Origin: Prinia subflava
Taxonomy: Eukaryota; Chordata; Aves; Passeriformes; Cisticolidae
Length of the DNA: 64,000 nt
Reading direction: 5' to 3'
NCBI RefSeq assembly: GCF_021018805.1
Contig: NW_026960611.1
Span: 2,604,001-2,668,000, forward strand
Part shown: positions 11,124 through 25,435 of the stretch, piece by piece
Layout: each line of letters starts with the position of its first letter
How positions within the stretch are numbered: the first letter of the stretch is position 1
Position numbers and translations under genes: made by a program
Notes under the pieces: generated by a model
The model's database searches: none
Seen by the model: only the letters and a program-made list of their open reading frames with translations
Told to the model about the DNA's origin: nothing

Positions 11124-11913
11124 TGTTGGGGGTTAGATTTGGTTTTTTTTTCTTCTCACAGAATTTCTTCCCATAAGTTTCCAAGAAGCCTTAATGACTA
11201 CTTAGTCAGAACAAAAAGGGATACTTGAGGGATATGGCAGCACGAGGCTACACCTATTGTTTCTGAGTCCCTGGGAGTGTCCCTCAGAGGGGAGAGAGGA
11301 TGAGCTTTGGGAAAGGCAAAAGACAGATCTGGGGAAGGGAGAGGCACTCTTGCTCTCAGCGCCGAGGAGGACGGTCAGGCTGCCCTCTGCCTCTGCCTCG
11401 TCCTGGGAAATCTATCGTCATCTGCTCCTGAACCCGGGAATCCTGAGCTCGTTTTCTCCAGCCTCCCCCCACCGCCGCTGCTTCTTCAGAGCTTTGAAGT
11501 TCCCCTGCTACTCTGTAGCCCTGCACTGCCCAGCCCTGCCGAGACACCCCTGCTGCTCCAGCTGCCAGCGCAGAGCTCCTCATCTCATCCACCAGCCCGG
11601 GACTTTTCCTTCCTTCCAGTTCGGCCTCTCGGAGTCCTGCAGGGGCGCCGAGATCAAACTGCTCTGGGCTTTTGTAAAAGAAAGCCCTCAAGGTTCTTGA
11701 TTCTGTTTATTATTGATGCTGTAGTTGTTGTTTGTTTGTCGTTTTGTCCTATATACTAGTAAAGAACTGTTATTCCTACCCCCATACCTCTGCCTGAAAG
11801 CTCCTTTAATTTTCCTTTTAATTGGAATAATTTGGAGGGAGGGGATTTGAATTCTCCATCTCTAGGGAGGTCCTGCCCCCTCCTAGCAGATATCTGTCTT
11901 TCAAACCAAGACA
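11124..11913 (+). mobile_element. solo LTR, same family as 56099-56887
   Basis: This 790-bp unit begins TGTTGGGGGTTAGATTTGG and ends CAAACCAAGACA, with a 5-bp duplication AAAGG on both sides (11119-11123 and 11914-11918). It matches 56099-56887 closely over its whole length, including a GC-rich middle (about 11340-11690) that opens spurious frames. CTAGTAAAGAACTGTTATTCCTA near the 3' end is shared with the LTR at 9331. It is a solo LTR. Confidence 0.85.
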
Positions 11914-11918
11914 AAAGG

Positions 11919-13998
11919 GCAAAGAAAAATATGAAGAGCAAGTCACCAAATTGTATTAAACTTTCTTAAATGTGTTAGGAACAAGAACAGAGTCAGGAGA
12001 TTTTTTACAGTACTTCAGAAGCATCTGGATGAGCAGTTACAGAAGAGGAGGGGGTGGTTGCTCTCAGCACCCACTGAACTGAAGATCCAGTGGCTTGCCT
12101 TGAAGACAGGAAAGTTTCAAGTTTTGCTGTATTGGTTTCAATTCTCCTTTTGAAGCAACTTTAATTTAACTGCTTTAATTTCAGTAGTATGGATTAAAAG
12201 TCTAAAAACACTAATGACCTGTTTAAGAAAATGTGTGGTTAAGCTCTGGGCATTGGAAAATGTATCATAGTCCTTCTGTTGGCACCATGCGGAGTTTCAG
12301 AATGGTGGCATTTTGGAAAGTTTAGTTTCAAAGTCAGGCTTTCCACTTCATCTGAAAAAGAATTTCTGGAAGAATCCTTCAAGATGTCAAATCTGGACAA
12401 TTTTTGATATATCTGCTCTGAGTGGAACTGTTTTCCTCAGGAGACTGACTGAATGACCTCCTGAAGTCTGTTTCAAATAATGAGAATACAAACTGTATGA
12501 TCATGTGGGGTGTCTCAATTTATCTGTATTTTCCAATGGGAGGGAAAGCCTAGGGATAGCACCGAGGGATGAGATAAATGGGAGTAATAGCACAAATGAG
12601 ATATGGTCTCCACAGACCTTGGCTGTTAGGAGCCAAGACTTAAAGTTCCAGGAAACCTTGTAAGTCTCTGCTCTTGCCTTACTAATTCTGCAGGTAGAAA
12701 AGCTGAAATTCCCCTCTCAGGAGCCAGTTTTGATGATTAGTGCACTGTTCAGACTTGTCTCTAACACTGTTCTCAAGTGCAACATAGCTCCAAATAATAT
12801 CTTTTCTGGGGTCCAAGATTACACAGTTTTGCATTACATCACATTGTTCTCTAAGTAGAGTTTGTTTCTTCACAAAGTGACACAGAAAGCCAGGCAAGGG
12901 ATGCTATTCCTACTATGAACACAAGAGTTTGTTGCATGCATTAAAGATTTATGGTCTTAAAAGGCCTTTAATTCTTGTGTTTAAGCTTGATTGTACCCCT
13001 TGTTGTGGCAGGCCAGATACTTCATACTACCCTAAAAGAAAGGAGTCCTCTTTTAGACCTCCCTAGTTTTTTTCTGAAAGAAGATAAAACTGTTCAAGAG
13101 CACTAAATGCCAATCTTGCAGATTTCTAGATCGAATTAGAAACCAGTGTTTGATATGAAACCTTGAATTTGTCTTTTCCCTTCTTGCCTTAAGCAAATAA
13201 ATGACAGGATGGCAATAATGCAAAGCAAACCAGTTTCCTTATTTCTGTCACAGGACTAGGAAGGTAGGAGATCATAATAGAAACTGGCTTGTCATGTTTC
13301 AAATCCTTTGTGCACCTGGACTACTACTGGCCTTGCTGCCCAGTGGGTATCTTTCCAACAGATACAGATTTACACTTGTTTAAAGTTTAAAAATATACAA
13401 TTTGGGGTTCATAAACCATCAAGTCATCTGCATTCAACTGCCACGTTCCTCACATTCTCAGACCGTCTTCTGCTTCTGAGACTTCCCCATTCTCCTCCCA
13501 TCTTAATTCCAGTTATGTTACATTTCGACCTTATGTGTTTTTTCTCCAAAAAAATATATATACAGCTGTCTACCCAACCGCGTGCTAAACTTCTGCTTTA
13601 CTTTGAGGCACATACTTATATACATGTGTAATGCATTCCAGGGCTGAAGCTCCTACGTGGTTTATACTCACAGACCAACAGTGTTAAGCAGCTCTATTTC
13701 ACAGGGTGCCAGCAACTTTATGAGTTTGCTTCCGTTTATATTCCAAAACAGTTGCTTAAACTGTGAATTTTACTTGTTTGGTTACAAATAAGCAATTTAT
13801 TTTATAAATTAACTCTTTTTGGCACTTTACTGCTACTCCCTCAGTGTGGCGTGTTTAATGTCTGTCATGGTTTCATCTTGCTTTCAGAAAATATCATAAG
13901 AAAGAGACCACTTCCTTAAAATAACAGACACCAAGGTGGCCATTTGCAGCCCCAGGTTTTCAGCACACTTCTGCTTGCTTACATAAGTAATTTGATTT
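11919..13998. other. non-coding DNA
   Basis: AT-rich sequence with no recognisable gene or repeat. Short open frames on either strand lack domains or homology visible by eye. Confidence 0.5.
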
Positions 13999-14012
13999 CA
14001 AGGGGGCTATGC

Positions 14013-14054
<42 letters not shown>
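13999..14054. repeat. poly(A) run of about 56 bases
   Basis: An uninterrupted A homopolymer follows GGGGGCTATGCATT. It might be the tail of a retroposed sequence, but no parental transcript or flanking duplication is obvious. Confidence 0.7.
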
Positions 14055-14055
<1 letters not shown>

Positions 14056-17000
14056 CACCCATATGAATGTTTACATGGTTCAGAACATGATTAGGTACCC
14101 CTGCAAGGAGTGTTATTTTTTCCAGCTCCAGTTGATGAAGCCACTAATTGCCCAATGAGATAGACAGTTGTAGAGCAGACTTTCATCAAATACATCCTCC
14201 ATGAAAATATTCAAGTATTATATGTGTGAAAATCTATAATAATGAGAAAAAAATAGATTTTTGGTCCTCCCCTGAAATGTAACACACTTTGAGGCATCTG
14301 GTCTTCCTGGCAACACAGAATAAAATCTTAAAATGCATGGATGTGTTTTCTTGCAATAACATCTTAAATTGGATTATCAAAATTGGAAACTTCTGGAAAA
14401 GTTCTTCTCCTGTATCAGGCACACTGTGCTTGGCATAAGAGCTATGCTGATACAGTGATTGTTTTTCTCTCTATTTATTTCCTTATCAGTACTAAAGACT
14501 GAGGTGGAGGCAGGGGAATAACCCTTAACAAAATCACTATTCTGGGTAAAACTGGGGTCATGCTCAATCTGAGTTAAGACTCCCAGAACTTTGACAAACA
14601 TGCCCACCACTGACCTTTGATAAACTTACTGCTCTGAAAATGGTAAAAGGTTAATTTGATGTTGCTGTATTAAGTCAAATACAGTATTCCCTTTCCACAC
14701 AACCTTACTTATCCTGAATTGTATTCTGTCTTATCTTTCAGCTAGAGTAAACTTTACATAAACTTTGAATTGCTAGTTTGGCTATCTAATGTCACCCTTG
14801 TGTTGTATACATCAGATTTAAATCAAATGCATATTGGAAATGCTCCTGTCAGAGGGTCACAATTACAAAGGGACAGCTTTGGAATGGAAAGGATAAAATT
14901 GTTCTTTGGCAATATCAATCCTTTTTGAAATCAAATGAGCAGGTGATGAAATGACTCAGAGATGTCTGATGGGTTTATTCCAGGCCCTAGAAGAGTTACT
15001 AAATGCACAACTTAGAAGTCCTTGAATTAGACCCATTCTGTCAAAGGACTGCCTCAGGCTAGGTGAAGTAGTTCTGTTTCATAACATTTCCGGAGTACTG
15101 AGCTCCAGAACTTGCTGATCTGTAAGTTGGTGAAGGAAATTAGAAAAAACACACACAATTGCCTGCATACTCCTGAATTACTGTGTGCTGCACTGAAGCC
15201 AGGACATCTCCTCCTGCTCCGTCCCAGCCCCTTCACTGTTTAACACTTTATCATGAGTTTTCTTGATTATACCAGCACAGCTATTTGTGCACCTGTATGA
15301 AAAACTAGACTCAGGAAATTGATCTCAGTGAAGTGGTGTGAGGAAAGCATCTGAGTGGGTGTGGGGTGTGCTGTTTGTGGGGTTTGTTTGTTTGTTTTAA
15401 TGGCCTGCTTAGACTAAATTCAGCAGTCTCTACAAAATGTGCCAGTGACTGAAAGCAGTTTTGCCAGCTGAGAGAAAAAAAACTTAGAAGTCTTAAATGT
15501 TGATTGATCAACTGAAAGTTGGAGATGTCATATTCTCTCAGCTATAAACAGTTTGTTAAATGCATTTTCCCTCTAAAGCATTGAGGATTATTATTATTAG
15601 CTTAAAACCAGACAAGTGACCAGATATATTTTAATGTCAGTGAAGGTGATGTAAAAAAAAAATGCAGCCATTTACACAAAGTGTATAGGGTGTTATTTCA
15701 GCTTCCTTCTGTCCCTCACTATCAGGAGGTAATGGCAGCTGATACAGCTGCTAGGAAATGAAAGGACCATTTAAAAGCAAGCTAAGTAACCTGCAGCTAC
15801 CATGTACATGAAAAGAAAGCACTTTTTACTTTCTCATCACTTTTAAAAGCTCAGTATTTACTGAGGTGATTTTTGAATTCTGGAAGCCTGTTTAGTTTGA
15901 TTTGTGGCTTGAGGGTTCAGATGCAAAGGCATATTTGTCATTTAATTCTTGCTGCAAGGCTTGCCAAATACCCTGTGACTGTAACGAACCTGGAGGGAGA
16001 CATCTTTACTTATGAACATGCTTTAAATTAAAAGCACCAACTGGCAGCTGAGTTTTGAAGGTTGAGTGCACAACAGGAGGAAAGAGCAAATGGTAGAGCA
16101 CTGCTCATATCCACAATTGAGGACATTTTTCCCCCTGGAAAGGTGTGCCCTTATGGAGATTTCGAGCAGTTTTCTCCACCATGCTGCTCCTCGTCCTTTT
16201 TCCTGAATGCCAGAGTTAAAACCCAGCTTTATTGTTTCTCCATTTTGCTATATGATGAGCACCTTAGGCAGTATATGTTTGGTTGACAATGCAACGGGAA
16301 ACAGAAGGAACTTTGGAAAAAACTGAAAAATAAAATAAAATAAAAAATTGAACTCTGGAAATCACCTTCCTTATAATGATCTGTTGAAAACCAGAGCAAA
16401 ACAGTGTCTAATCCTAGCAAAGATACAGGCAGGGTCCTCTTGGTGGGAAAATCTGGTAAGGCCATGTTTCCTTTGGCAATTATAGGAATAGAAACTACTT
16501 CTCTCCTAAGGCTCACATAATAATGTTTCCCTTCTGCAGGGGGAAGACTGAACTCTTCTTCCCTTCCCCTAGTTGGAGCTCCATCTTGACAGAAGCTTTG
16601 AAGCCTGTGCTTGGTGCCTCTTGCCTTGCTGTAGCCTTTGCCTAGGAATTGCCACAGCATCAGCAGCAGTCAGGAGCATTTACAGGCAGCGAGCTCTGTG
16701 CCCCAGCTGCTGCAGTGGGGCTTTCTTCCTTTTGGATTCTGGCTGGTCCTTCAGCTTGCTGTGGATCCCAGTGTACGTGCAAAGCCTTGTGAATGTACTT
16801 CAACCTCTTCTGCCTCCCAAGAAGGTGCACCGAGTTTCTCTCAGCACAGCAATCTTCCCCACTCACACAGGGGTCAAATGGCCTTTCTGTGCTTCTTGAA
16901 AGGAAGTAGGAAAACATTTAATTTCTACTGTTGTAGCTCAACAGCATAGTTAATATAGTAAATCTATGCTGAGGTGAACAAAAAAGAATGGTGAAGAAAA

Positions 17001-18982
17001 AAAAATCTAAGAAATATTTGGACAATTTGTAAAGCAGGGATATCTTGACCTTTGTATTAATTTACCCCATGGTTTCAAGGCAGGGTTTTGGGGGTGTTTC
17101 TATGTTAGTGTGTGTTTGCTTATTTGTTTTATTCCTTTACTGAAATGATGTTTGTAGGCTTAAATCACAATTTAGGCTGAAGTTTCTTCTTTCACTTTAT
17201 TATAAGGAGCTATGAATGAAGATTAAGTGGCTGGTGAGCTGATGCACAAATGAGGTTAGAAATCTCAAATGCTCTGTGCTTCCCAGCTTGAACTGGAAGG
17301 AAGTGAAATGACAGGGGAAGCTCTTATATGGTTTTCATGACTGGAGAAAATTCAACACAATAAAAAGCTGAGCTCTTTGAACAGAGGAAAATGGGCTTAA
17401 GGTGCAGACACTTTGCTAGACATGCATGCTTGTGGTTTAAATGAGGCTTTCATTCATAAAGGAATACAATTATGTATTTATTTATTCATTTTTCAGAAAA
17501 ATATTTTGGCTTTAAATGGAATAAATCCCATAAATTTGAAAGGGACAGTGGATTATGTAGAAAATATTTTCATATAAACTAGCATAAAGCAAATCCTAAG
17601 ATCTCTAGATGTTATCATGTTGAGAAAGATAAAAAGTAGCTATTATTGAGTGTGATAGTATCAATCCTTTATTAAATCTCTCTAAATTTTTAATTTGAGT
17701 CACAAGTGAACAAGTGAAGACATTGGGGAGAAATCTTATACTTTTGATGGATGTTGTTTCTCAGTAACAGGGAAGGATTAACTTGTACTCTGCTTGAAGT
17801 CAGGCATTCTAATGACCTTTAAATTTAGGGACATTCACCTTCATCCTGCTAAACAGATTCATATTACACCTGGATTATGGGCTGAGCAAGCAGTGGGATG
17901 TGGCAAAGCAGTAAGGAGGTGAAGAGGTGAGTTTTGCTGCACTTCTGTGAAGCATTTACTCCTCCATGAAGGTACCCAGGTATTCCCAAGCAGCCAAGAC
18001 CCAGCCAACAGGTGATTTGCAGAGTGAAGGTGTCAGTTTTATAACACTAAAGAACAGTGGTGAGGATGTGGTACCTCGATAGATGTGCACATTTCACAGC
18101 TTTCAGACAAACATGTAGACAACAAACTGAATTGTTAGTAGCTCCTCTGCACTTTCTGTAGTACAAGAGGGTGTCCTGCAAAAACAGACTAGGTTGCTAC
18201 CTTTTTTTCTCAAAGCTGGTGCCTGTTCTTTTTCCCCTTGACTTTTAATAAAAGAACATCTAAAGAGTTACATCAGTTGTCTCTGCATGATTGGTTGACT
18301 GCGCACAGTTGACGAATCTCACTTTTAGGGACAACAGGATCATTTGCAGACATTACTTTTCTGCCAATTTTCATCTGTTTTATTTCACTGTAGTTTCATT
18401 CATCCTCATGAAAAACAGTAATTCTAGGTTTTTACCATCAAATATTCCAGCTTCCAAGCATCCAGATCAGACTGAAAGGCATAACTGAAATCTCCAGTAA
18501 GCATTCTGTGGAAGAAATACAGACCCATTTAAGTAGCTCTAGGAAAACTGCCTTGTGTATAAATCTTTACCAGATGCAAAACTTCCCATTAAAGATACTT
18601 AAGGCTACAGTAGTTGCAGCTTCAAAGACAGGGAGACATGAGAGCTGAATTATCCATTTCCATGTGCTTCATCTGAAGTCTGCTTCCCTTTCACATGCTA
18701 TATTACCATCTGGGCCTGCTAACTGTGCTTCACGAGTGCACACTGTAACTGACTTGCCAAAAGCCAAGGTATTAATCTCTCTAATCTTTCACTGAGGTTT
18801 ATGTTCCCACAGTTGCACTGAATTGCAAATTGGCTGTTGTGTGGCCACAGTAAATGGTGGGGCAGAGACTCTGTGAACTTTCAGAGATTAGTAAATATGG
18901 AAACTAATCTGTTGTCCATGAAAACAGCTGCTAAACCAATTACTGCTTTACAACCTTACTGAGGTTGGTTATACCTCATACA
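14055..18982. other. non-coding DNA
   Basis: About 4.9 kb without a recognisable gene. The open frames near 16062-16949 on both strands overlap each other and show no domain. Confidence 0.5.
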
Positions 18983-19160
18983 GTTGATCTTGGCCCATCA
19001 ATCTGGCCTGTCCAGTTCCCTCTGCAGAATCCCCCAGCAGGCCAACACAGCAACTCAGCTTGGTGTCATTTGCAAAATCACTGAGGGTGACTTCAATCCC
19101 CTCATCCAGATTACTGATAAAAATATAAACCAAAACTGGCCCCAGTACTCAGTCCTTTCA
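18983..19160 (-). mobile_element. CR1-type LINE fragment
   Basis: The plus strand reads GATCTTGGCCCATCA, CTGGCCTGTCCAGTTCCCTC and later TTGGTGTCATTTGCAAAATC, the familiar antisense text of bird CR1 LINE ORF2. The fragment is diverged and truncated at both ends. Orientation is minus, inferred from the usual CR1 sense direction. Confidence 0.7.
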
Positions 19161-20054
19161 ATGCAAAGTAATTGATTGTCCTAAAACATAATTTAAGAAT
19201 CACCACAATATATAATTTTGCACCACTGACAACTTTTCCTCAAGATGTGAATTACGGAGTTTTGAAAACCAAGGTGCTTTCTGTTACAAGTTGGACTCCA
19301 TTTCATTTGAATGGAGTTTTAAATATGGAGATCTGCCTCTGCCTGTGTAGAAGATGAGCAGAGCTGCAGCATCCACCAAGCTATGGAGAAGCTCCTCCTC
19401 ATCAAACTCCCGGGGCCTGTGGTTTCTGGGATATCACTGATGCCCTCTTCATAAATTCTTTCTTGCCTTGCAATATGTTGGTGGGGTTCAGCATGAGATT
19501 TTTTTGCTTGTTGGTTTTAATCTGAGGCTAACCTTGTTCTTTGACTCCAGAGGATCCATCTATGAGAGGTCTCTCAATCATATATGAACTTCCTCAGGAC
19601 TGTCTTTTACCCTACTAATGTAGAAATCTGCATTACTAACAGGCAGGAAAAGAATCTTATGCTGTTATGAGCGCATCTGGTCAGTAAATATTTGATTTCA
19701 CTGCTGAATCTCACTTTAATCTGCTCTGAATTATTTATACATGAGAGCTCATGATAGAGATCGCTGACAAATCACAAACAGTAAGTATTGAGGGCTGTTA
19801 TGCCTATTTGTCATGCACCTCTATTTTATCAGTTTATTTCTTCTAAACAGTGATATTTTACATCTCTATTTAGTTCAAGTTGTCAGTTCTCTGCCTCCTT
19901 CATGCACTGTCTATTTTATCCTATTTCTTTTCTTGCCTACCCTAGAATCTCTGTATAGGAAAATATACAGTATCCATGTCTCTAGTTGTAAGTTTCTGCA
20001 GCATGAAAGAAGGATTAAGATACTTGGGAACTATGTAATCTCTTCTTTTTGTGC
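19161..20054. other. non-coding DNA between CR1 fragments
   Basis: Nothing recognisable; AT-rich, no domain-bearing frame. Confidence 0.45.
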
Positions 20055-20600
20055 ATGAATACAGCATCTTGTACTTTTCCTTCTTGAACTTTGTTCAGTT
20101 CTCATGGGCTCACTACTCAAGTTTGTCCAGGTCCCTCTGGGTGGCATCCCATCCTTCTGTTGTGTCAACAGCATTGCCTAATCTCATGTCATCAGCAAAC
20201 TTGCTGAGGGTGCATTGGATCTCTCTATGCCATTGATGAAGACATTAAAGAGCACTGGTGACACAAGAGAGCCCTGAGGCACACCACTCATCTCTGAACT
20301 CCAGCTGGACATTGAGCACATTCCTCCTTCTTTAGCCTCTGAACAGCCCACCCTTCAATTCCACATCTCTCCAATCAGGTAAGGATGTAGAGTGAGACCA
20401 TATTGAAGGCCTTACAGAAGTCTAAATGGGTGACCTGTGTTGCTCTTCCCTTGTTAGTTGTTACCATCACTCCTTCATAGAAGGCCACCAGATTGATCAG
20501 GCAGGACTTGCCCTTAGTGAAGGTGAGCTGGTTGTCTTGGAAAAATGGGAGAACTTCTTGGGAAAATGCCTGAGCTAGTGCTCCTGGTGGGGTAACAAAA
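20055..20600 (-). mobile_element. CR1 LINE fragment with reverse-transcriptase remnant
   Basis: Antisense CR1 text runs through GTCCAGGTCCCTCTGGGTGG, TCATCAGCAAACTTGCTGAG and GAAGGCCACCAGATTGATCA. The minus-strand frame at 20375-20659 holds [20 protein letters not shown] and then LDFCKAFN, the RT motif A region of CR1, with the catalytic Asp replaced by Asn. CR1 copies are normally 5'-truncated, and this one also lacks its 3' end. It is a dead fossil. Confidence 0.8.
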
Positions 20601-20659
20601 GAGAAGAAATGAGGAGGACCTTTTGTATATCCTGGAAATGCTCCACTGTGATTAAACAT

Positions 20660-22697
<2,038 letters not shown>

Positions 22698-24495
22698 CCT
22701 ACGCCAGGCATGTGCTTCATGTTCAGTGACTCCAGCTTGGTGGATTTACCTGTCTAGGAGGAAATCCTTGACATGTTGAAAACTGAGGAATGGTGAATGT
22801 TTCTGTCCCTACTCATCTGGTTGTTTCAGTCCTTTCTTACAGAGGTTGGTTTGGTATTTAACTTCACCTGTATTGTGCTGTTGGTAGTCTTTTGAAGGAG
22901 GAGAGTTCTTTGGGCAAACAGATTAACATCAATGATGATAGCTGATTGCCAAATTCTAATAACAGACACCTTGTAATCACTTTTTCCAAATTCAACTAAA
23001 GTATTGATAAAAAATGTGCAACTTCTGAGTTGTTGAGGGGGGTGATGCTACTTTTGATCCAAAACTGCACACCAGTTAAACACTTTTAAACTTTGCAGCA
23101 TGAAGCAAGTCCCTTAGGTAACTGGGTTTTTCTGTTTTTTCCTTACAGAAAATAATATTACAAAGGAGTTATTGAATAATCTCATACCTGAAGATCACTG
23201 TATGCATCATGAAAATATAGATAACTGTAATTCTAAAGCACTGATCTTATGTTTTCCTGCAATTTTTCATTAACTTACAACTTGGAAAATTTATGTAATG
23301 AACTTCACATGTAAATTCTTCAATAGTATCTATTGAGGAAGAATAGAAAGTTGATAAATGGTTCTCCCCTCAAAGTGTTGGGTTTTTTTAACAAAAGGTG
23401 GATAAATTGGTTTAGTCTTCTTTCTGTAATAAACCCCTCACAAACACCAGAATACAATAAACTATTTTATCCCTTACTAATCTGGAGCACATTTAACATT
23501 ACTCTTACTTCAAATGTAGACTTCAAGAGTGCTGTACCATGCATGTTCCCCAGCATGTTTCTGTCACTGAATGAGCCAGAATTCAGCTAACTTTTCTACA
23601 GCTTTGCTAGTATGAATCATTTCTCCCTTCATAGTGGCAGATTTTTGGACAGTGGCATGTCTTTCTCCATGGAAGGTAGAGCTTTAGGTCCTGGAGTGCC
23701 CCTTGGGCACAGATCAATCTGGACTTTGCTTGAAGGCTGTTTTACTGTGCATCTGCTGCTCTTCAGGTTTATACAGCCACTGTGGAATAGGTGAGAGATG
23801 CCAGTGTGAAAGACAGTCAGCTATTTCCTTTCCACTTGGTGCTCTCTCCCATGCAATAATGTAGAATTTGTGGTTTTAATTAACTCACAGCAAATTCTTT
23901 TTTTGTCCATCCTGTAAAAGCAAAGTAAAAGGGCACAGATGTGCATACAGACAAGGCCTTGGCTTTTTTCAGAAGGCAGAGGAGTGTGCATTGCAAATTT
24001 TGTAAGAGCTATGCATCTACCTGTCTGGCTTTCAGGAAAATTTATTGCAATTATAAGTCTTGCTCAGTGTTCTTTTTCTCTAGAACTTGAGGTTTCTATG
24101 GAGTGCAAATGGCAAGATGTCAAGTCAGCAGCCATGCCTGATGCCTTAGGGTGGACAAAACCTGGGATATTCTCCGTTATGATAGGAGCTCCATGTTCAT
24201 GTGTCAGATTTTTTTAAAACTTCATACTCCCCTGCATGTCTTCCCATTATGTCATCTTATTAACTATTTTAATTAACTCTGATTTCTATGCAAAGACAGT
24301 ACAAGTGCATGGATTGTGGACTGGATGAGAGGAATCAGCAGCTCTTGTGAGAGAGGATGATGTGGCATGGGCATTGCCAGGGGCAATTTTTGTGTAGATT
24401 GCGCTATGAAACTCAGATGCATGAGGTAAGTCTTATTTTGCAACATATGACCTGGAAGATAGGAAATGTTGCATATCTGTGTGCATGTGGATGTA
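22698..24495. other. non-coding DNA
   Basis: No gene or repeat recognised. Confidence 0.45.
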
Positions 24496-25380
24496 TATTT
24501 GTTGAAACATTGTCAGAGTCTAGAACATCCCTCTGGCCACCCTGGAGGGTTTAGAGACCGGACAGAGGGGTCTGGGATCTGTACAAGGGGGTCAGTTAGA
24601 CCCACACAGATCCCAGGAGGACACTAGCTCTGATTCCTGTCCATGGGAGTGAACACTCACATGCAAGAAGAATCACAAATCCTAAGAATTTAAAATAAGT
24701 AGTAGATAGTTTATTATAGAATATAAGATTCTTAGCATATGGGGCTGAAGAGACAAGATAGAGGAATTGGGGAGTGGCCCCTGTGCTCCTTGTTCTTGCT
24801 CTCATCCCCCATCTTGTGCTGAGTTAAGTTTTAGAGATTAGCTTAGCGTAAAACTGACATGTTAGTAAAGGTAGTAAGTATTAGTAAAATTTTGTAAATA
24901 AAAAATACGTCTCAGACAGTAGTTAGGTCAAAAGAACCGTACTTAAGGTGCAGAGCTCTCTGATCCACCCAATCTGCCACGTGTCCTGCTCTGCTAGGAA
25001 TGCCTTGCAGAGCTGAGAAAGAACTAAGATAAGGTACCCTGCCAGGGAGGCCTGGCAGAGTTGAAAAAAGACTAAGATAATGAAGAATAAACAACCTTAG
25101 AAATGTGCACCGGCAGACTCAACTTGTCGTCTCTAGTTCTAGTGTGTAACACTTAGAGCAAAAAGAAGACTAAAAACCTTATTACCTCTAAGAACAGCAA
25201 CCCAAAAGAAACCCTCAAAGAACAGCAACCCTAAAAAAAACCTTATTACCTTGGGGCCAACAACTCCAAGGAAAATCTCAAAGAAACAAAAACCTTGAGA
25301 AAACATCTCCATAGAAAGGTACACATAGAAAATTAACAGAAGAACCCATGCTACAGGCATTTATCAGTCCTGTAGTGTGT
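24496..25380 (-). repeat. possible old LTR or ERV fragment (boundaries unresolved)
   Basis: Read on the minus strand, the stretch has an LTR look: TGTTAACACAC at the right end, an AATAAA at about 24710-24716, and TGTTTCAACA at the left end. I could not find a matching target duplication. A repeated AAACCTTATTACCT block occurs at about 25176 and 25238. This is a weak call. Confidence 0.3.
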
Positions 25381-25387
25381 TAACACT

Positions 25388-25435
25388 CTAAAAATATAAT
25401 ATAATGTAATGTAATGTAATGTAATATAATATAAT
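25388..25435. repeat. (TAATG/TAATA)n short tandem repeat
   Basis: A run of ATAATATAATGTAATGTAAT units about 45 bp long directly follows the doubtful LTR-like stretch. Confidence 0.7.

Noticed and set aside
24496..25380. Full LTR call with defined ends
   Set aside because: Promoter and poly(A) features are suggestive, but no matching target duplication was found; kept only as a weak feature.
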